Below are positions 63,747 through 64,000 of a stretch of DNA of 64,000 nucleotides, in pieces. Source of the DNA: Gammaproteobacteria bacterium (GTDB taxonomy: Bacteria; Pseudomonadota; Gammaproteobacteria; Pseudomonadales; Ketobacteraceae); NCBI GenBank assembly GCA_013178375.1, contig JABLXQ010000029.1:1-64000 (forward strand), given 5' to 3'. Both the position numbers and the translations under genes were made by a program. Numbering within the stretch: the stretch's first letter is position 1; every line of letters begins with the position of its first letter. The notes below the pieces were generated by a model. The model was not told the origin of the DNA. It was given only the letters and a program-made list of their open reading frames with translations, and searched no databases.

Positions 63747-64000
63747 TCAGATCCAGAGCAGCCAGGCCAGCGCCGTCAGCACACCAATACACATGAGGTT
63801 GAGATAAAAGCCGCAGCGCATCATTGTCCGCTGCGGCACCAGCCCTGTACCAAAAACGATGGCGTTGGGCGGCGTTGCCACCGGCAGCATGAACGCGGCA
63901 GACGACGCAATCGCCACCAGCACCGCGATCACCACCGGCTGCACGCCGAAATGCGCTGCCACCGGCACCAACAGGGGGATCAGTAGCGCGGCGCAGGCCG
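63747..64000 (-). CDS. DASS-family (SLC13) anion/dicarboxylate transporter, C-terminal end
   Basis: Partial: only the last 84 residues lie in the window, the start being beyond 64000. [25 protein letters not shown] is the C-terminal half of the DASS substrate/Na site (SNT-type repeat: Ser-x-x-x-Met-Leu-Pro then PPN), followed by a final helix ending [14 protein letters not shown]. It imports dicarboxylate, sulfate or citrate by Na+ symport; the substrate cannot be told. Confidence 0.88.
   Translation of the reverse strand, partial: ACAALLIPLLVPVAAHFGVQPVVIAVLVAIASSAAFMLPVATPPNAIVFGTGLVPQRTMMRCGFYLNLMCIGVLTALAWLLWI

Overview
The window is a nearly complete molybdenum-nitrogenase (nif) region from a high-GC gammaproteobacterium, flanked by ordinary chromosomal genes. 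The gene order (grx-rhdN-nifQ-nifO-fdxN-nifB, nifA-nifL, rnfABCDGEH-nafY, nifHDK-nifTY, lrv-nifENX, iscA-nifUSV-cysE-nifWZM-clpX, nifF) follows the Azotobacter vinelandii / Pseudomonas stutzeri plan. The presence of an Azotobacter-type NifL, Rnf1, NafY and a CcoM-like peptide points to the Pseudomonadales in the broad sense. The species cannot be named from this sequence alone. No rRNA, tRNA, CRISPR array or insertion sequence was seen.

Layout. 1-4.5 kb: pta (3' end cut by the window edge), ackA, a Crp/Fnr-family regulator and a 42-residue CcoM-like peptide behind an Anr/FNR-like box. 4.6-8.6 kb (minus): nifB-fdxN-nifO-nifQ-rhodanese-CGFS glutaredoxin-bolA, one tight operon. 8.7-12 kb (minus): nifL-nifA. 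12.4-19.0 kb (plus): rnfABCDGEH, nafY and a diverged NifX-domain protein. 19.1-20.6 kb (minus): a two-gene operon of unknown function, one gene being a degenerate SIR2-like protein, divergent from nifH. 21.0-26.6 kb: nifHDK, nifT, nifY and a small protein. 26.7-33.7 kb: the LRV iron-sulfur protein, nifE, nifN, nifX and nif accessory genes with two ferredoxins. 33.9-42.8 kb: iscA-nif, nifU, nifS, nifV, cysE, an unknown helical protein, nifW, nifZ, nifM, clpX2, then nifF. 42.9-64 kb: non-nif genes: two subtilases, pilU, an rtcB-arfA-like unit with an elaborate leader, regulators, an MFS-acyltransferase fusion, a P450, a large repeat lipoprotein and the end of a DASS transporter.

Regulation. Eight sigma-54 promoters with exact GG-N10-GC spacing can be read by eye, in front of nifB, nifL, rnfA, nifH, the SIR2-like operon, nifE, iscA-nif and nifF. 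All have TGT-N10-ACA NifA-type upstream sites about 65-185 nt away, and two divergent promoter pairs (nifL/rnfA and SIR2-like/nifH) share them. The whole cluster, including the unknown SIR2-like pair, therefore looks like one NifA regulon, and NifL-NifA appears to be part of its own regulon.

Working together: NifHDK is the enzyme. NifUS and IscA make Fe-S clusters, NifB-NifEN-NifQ-NifV-NifX-NafY-NifY build and carry FeMo-co, and NifMWZ mature the proteins. Rnf, flavodoxin NifF and several ferredoxins supply low-potential electrons. NifL-NifA reads redox and nitrogen status. The two most unusual items are (i) the rtcB leader, whose mini-ORF, four mutually exclusive stems and terminator look like a translation-sensing attenuator upstream of an RNA ligase and an ArfA-like rescue factor with a terminator inside its own ORF, and (ii) the NifA-controlled SIR2-like pair.
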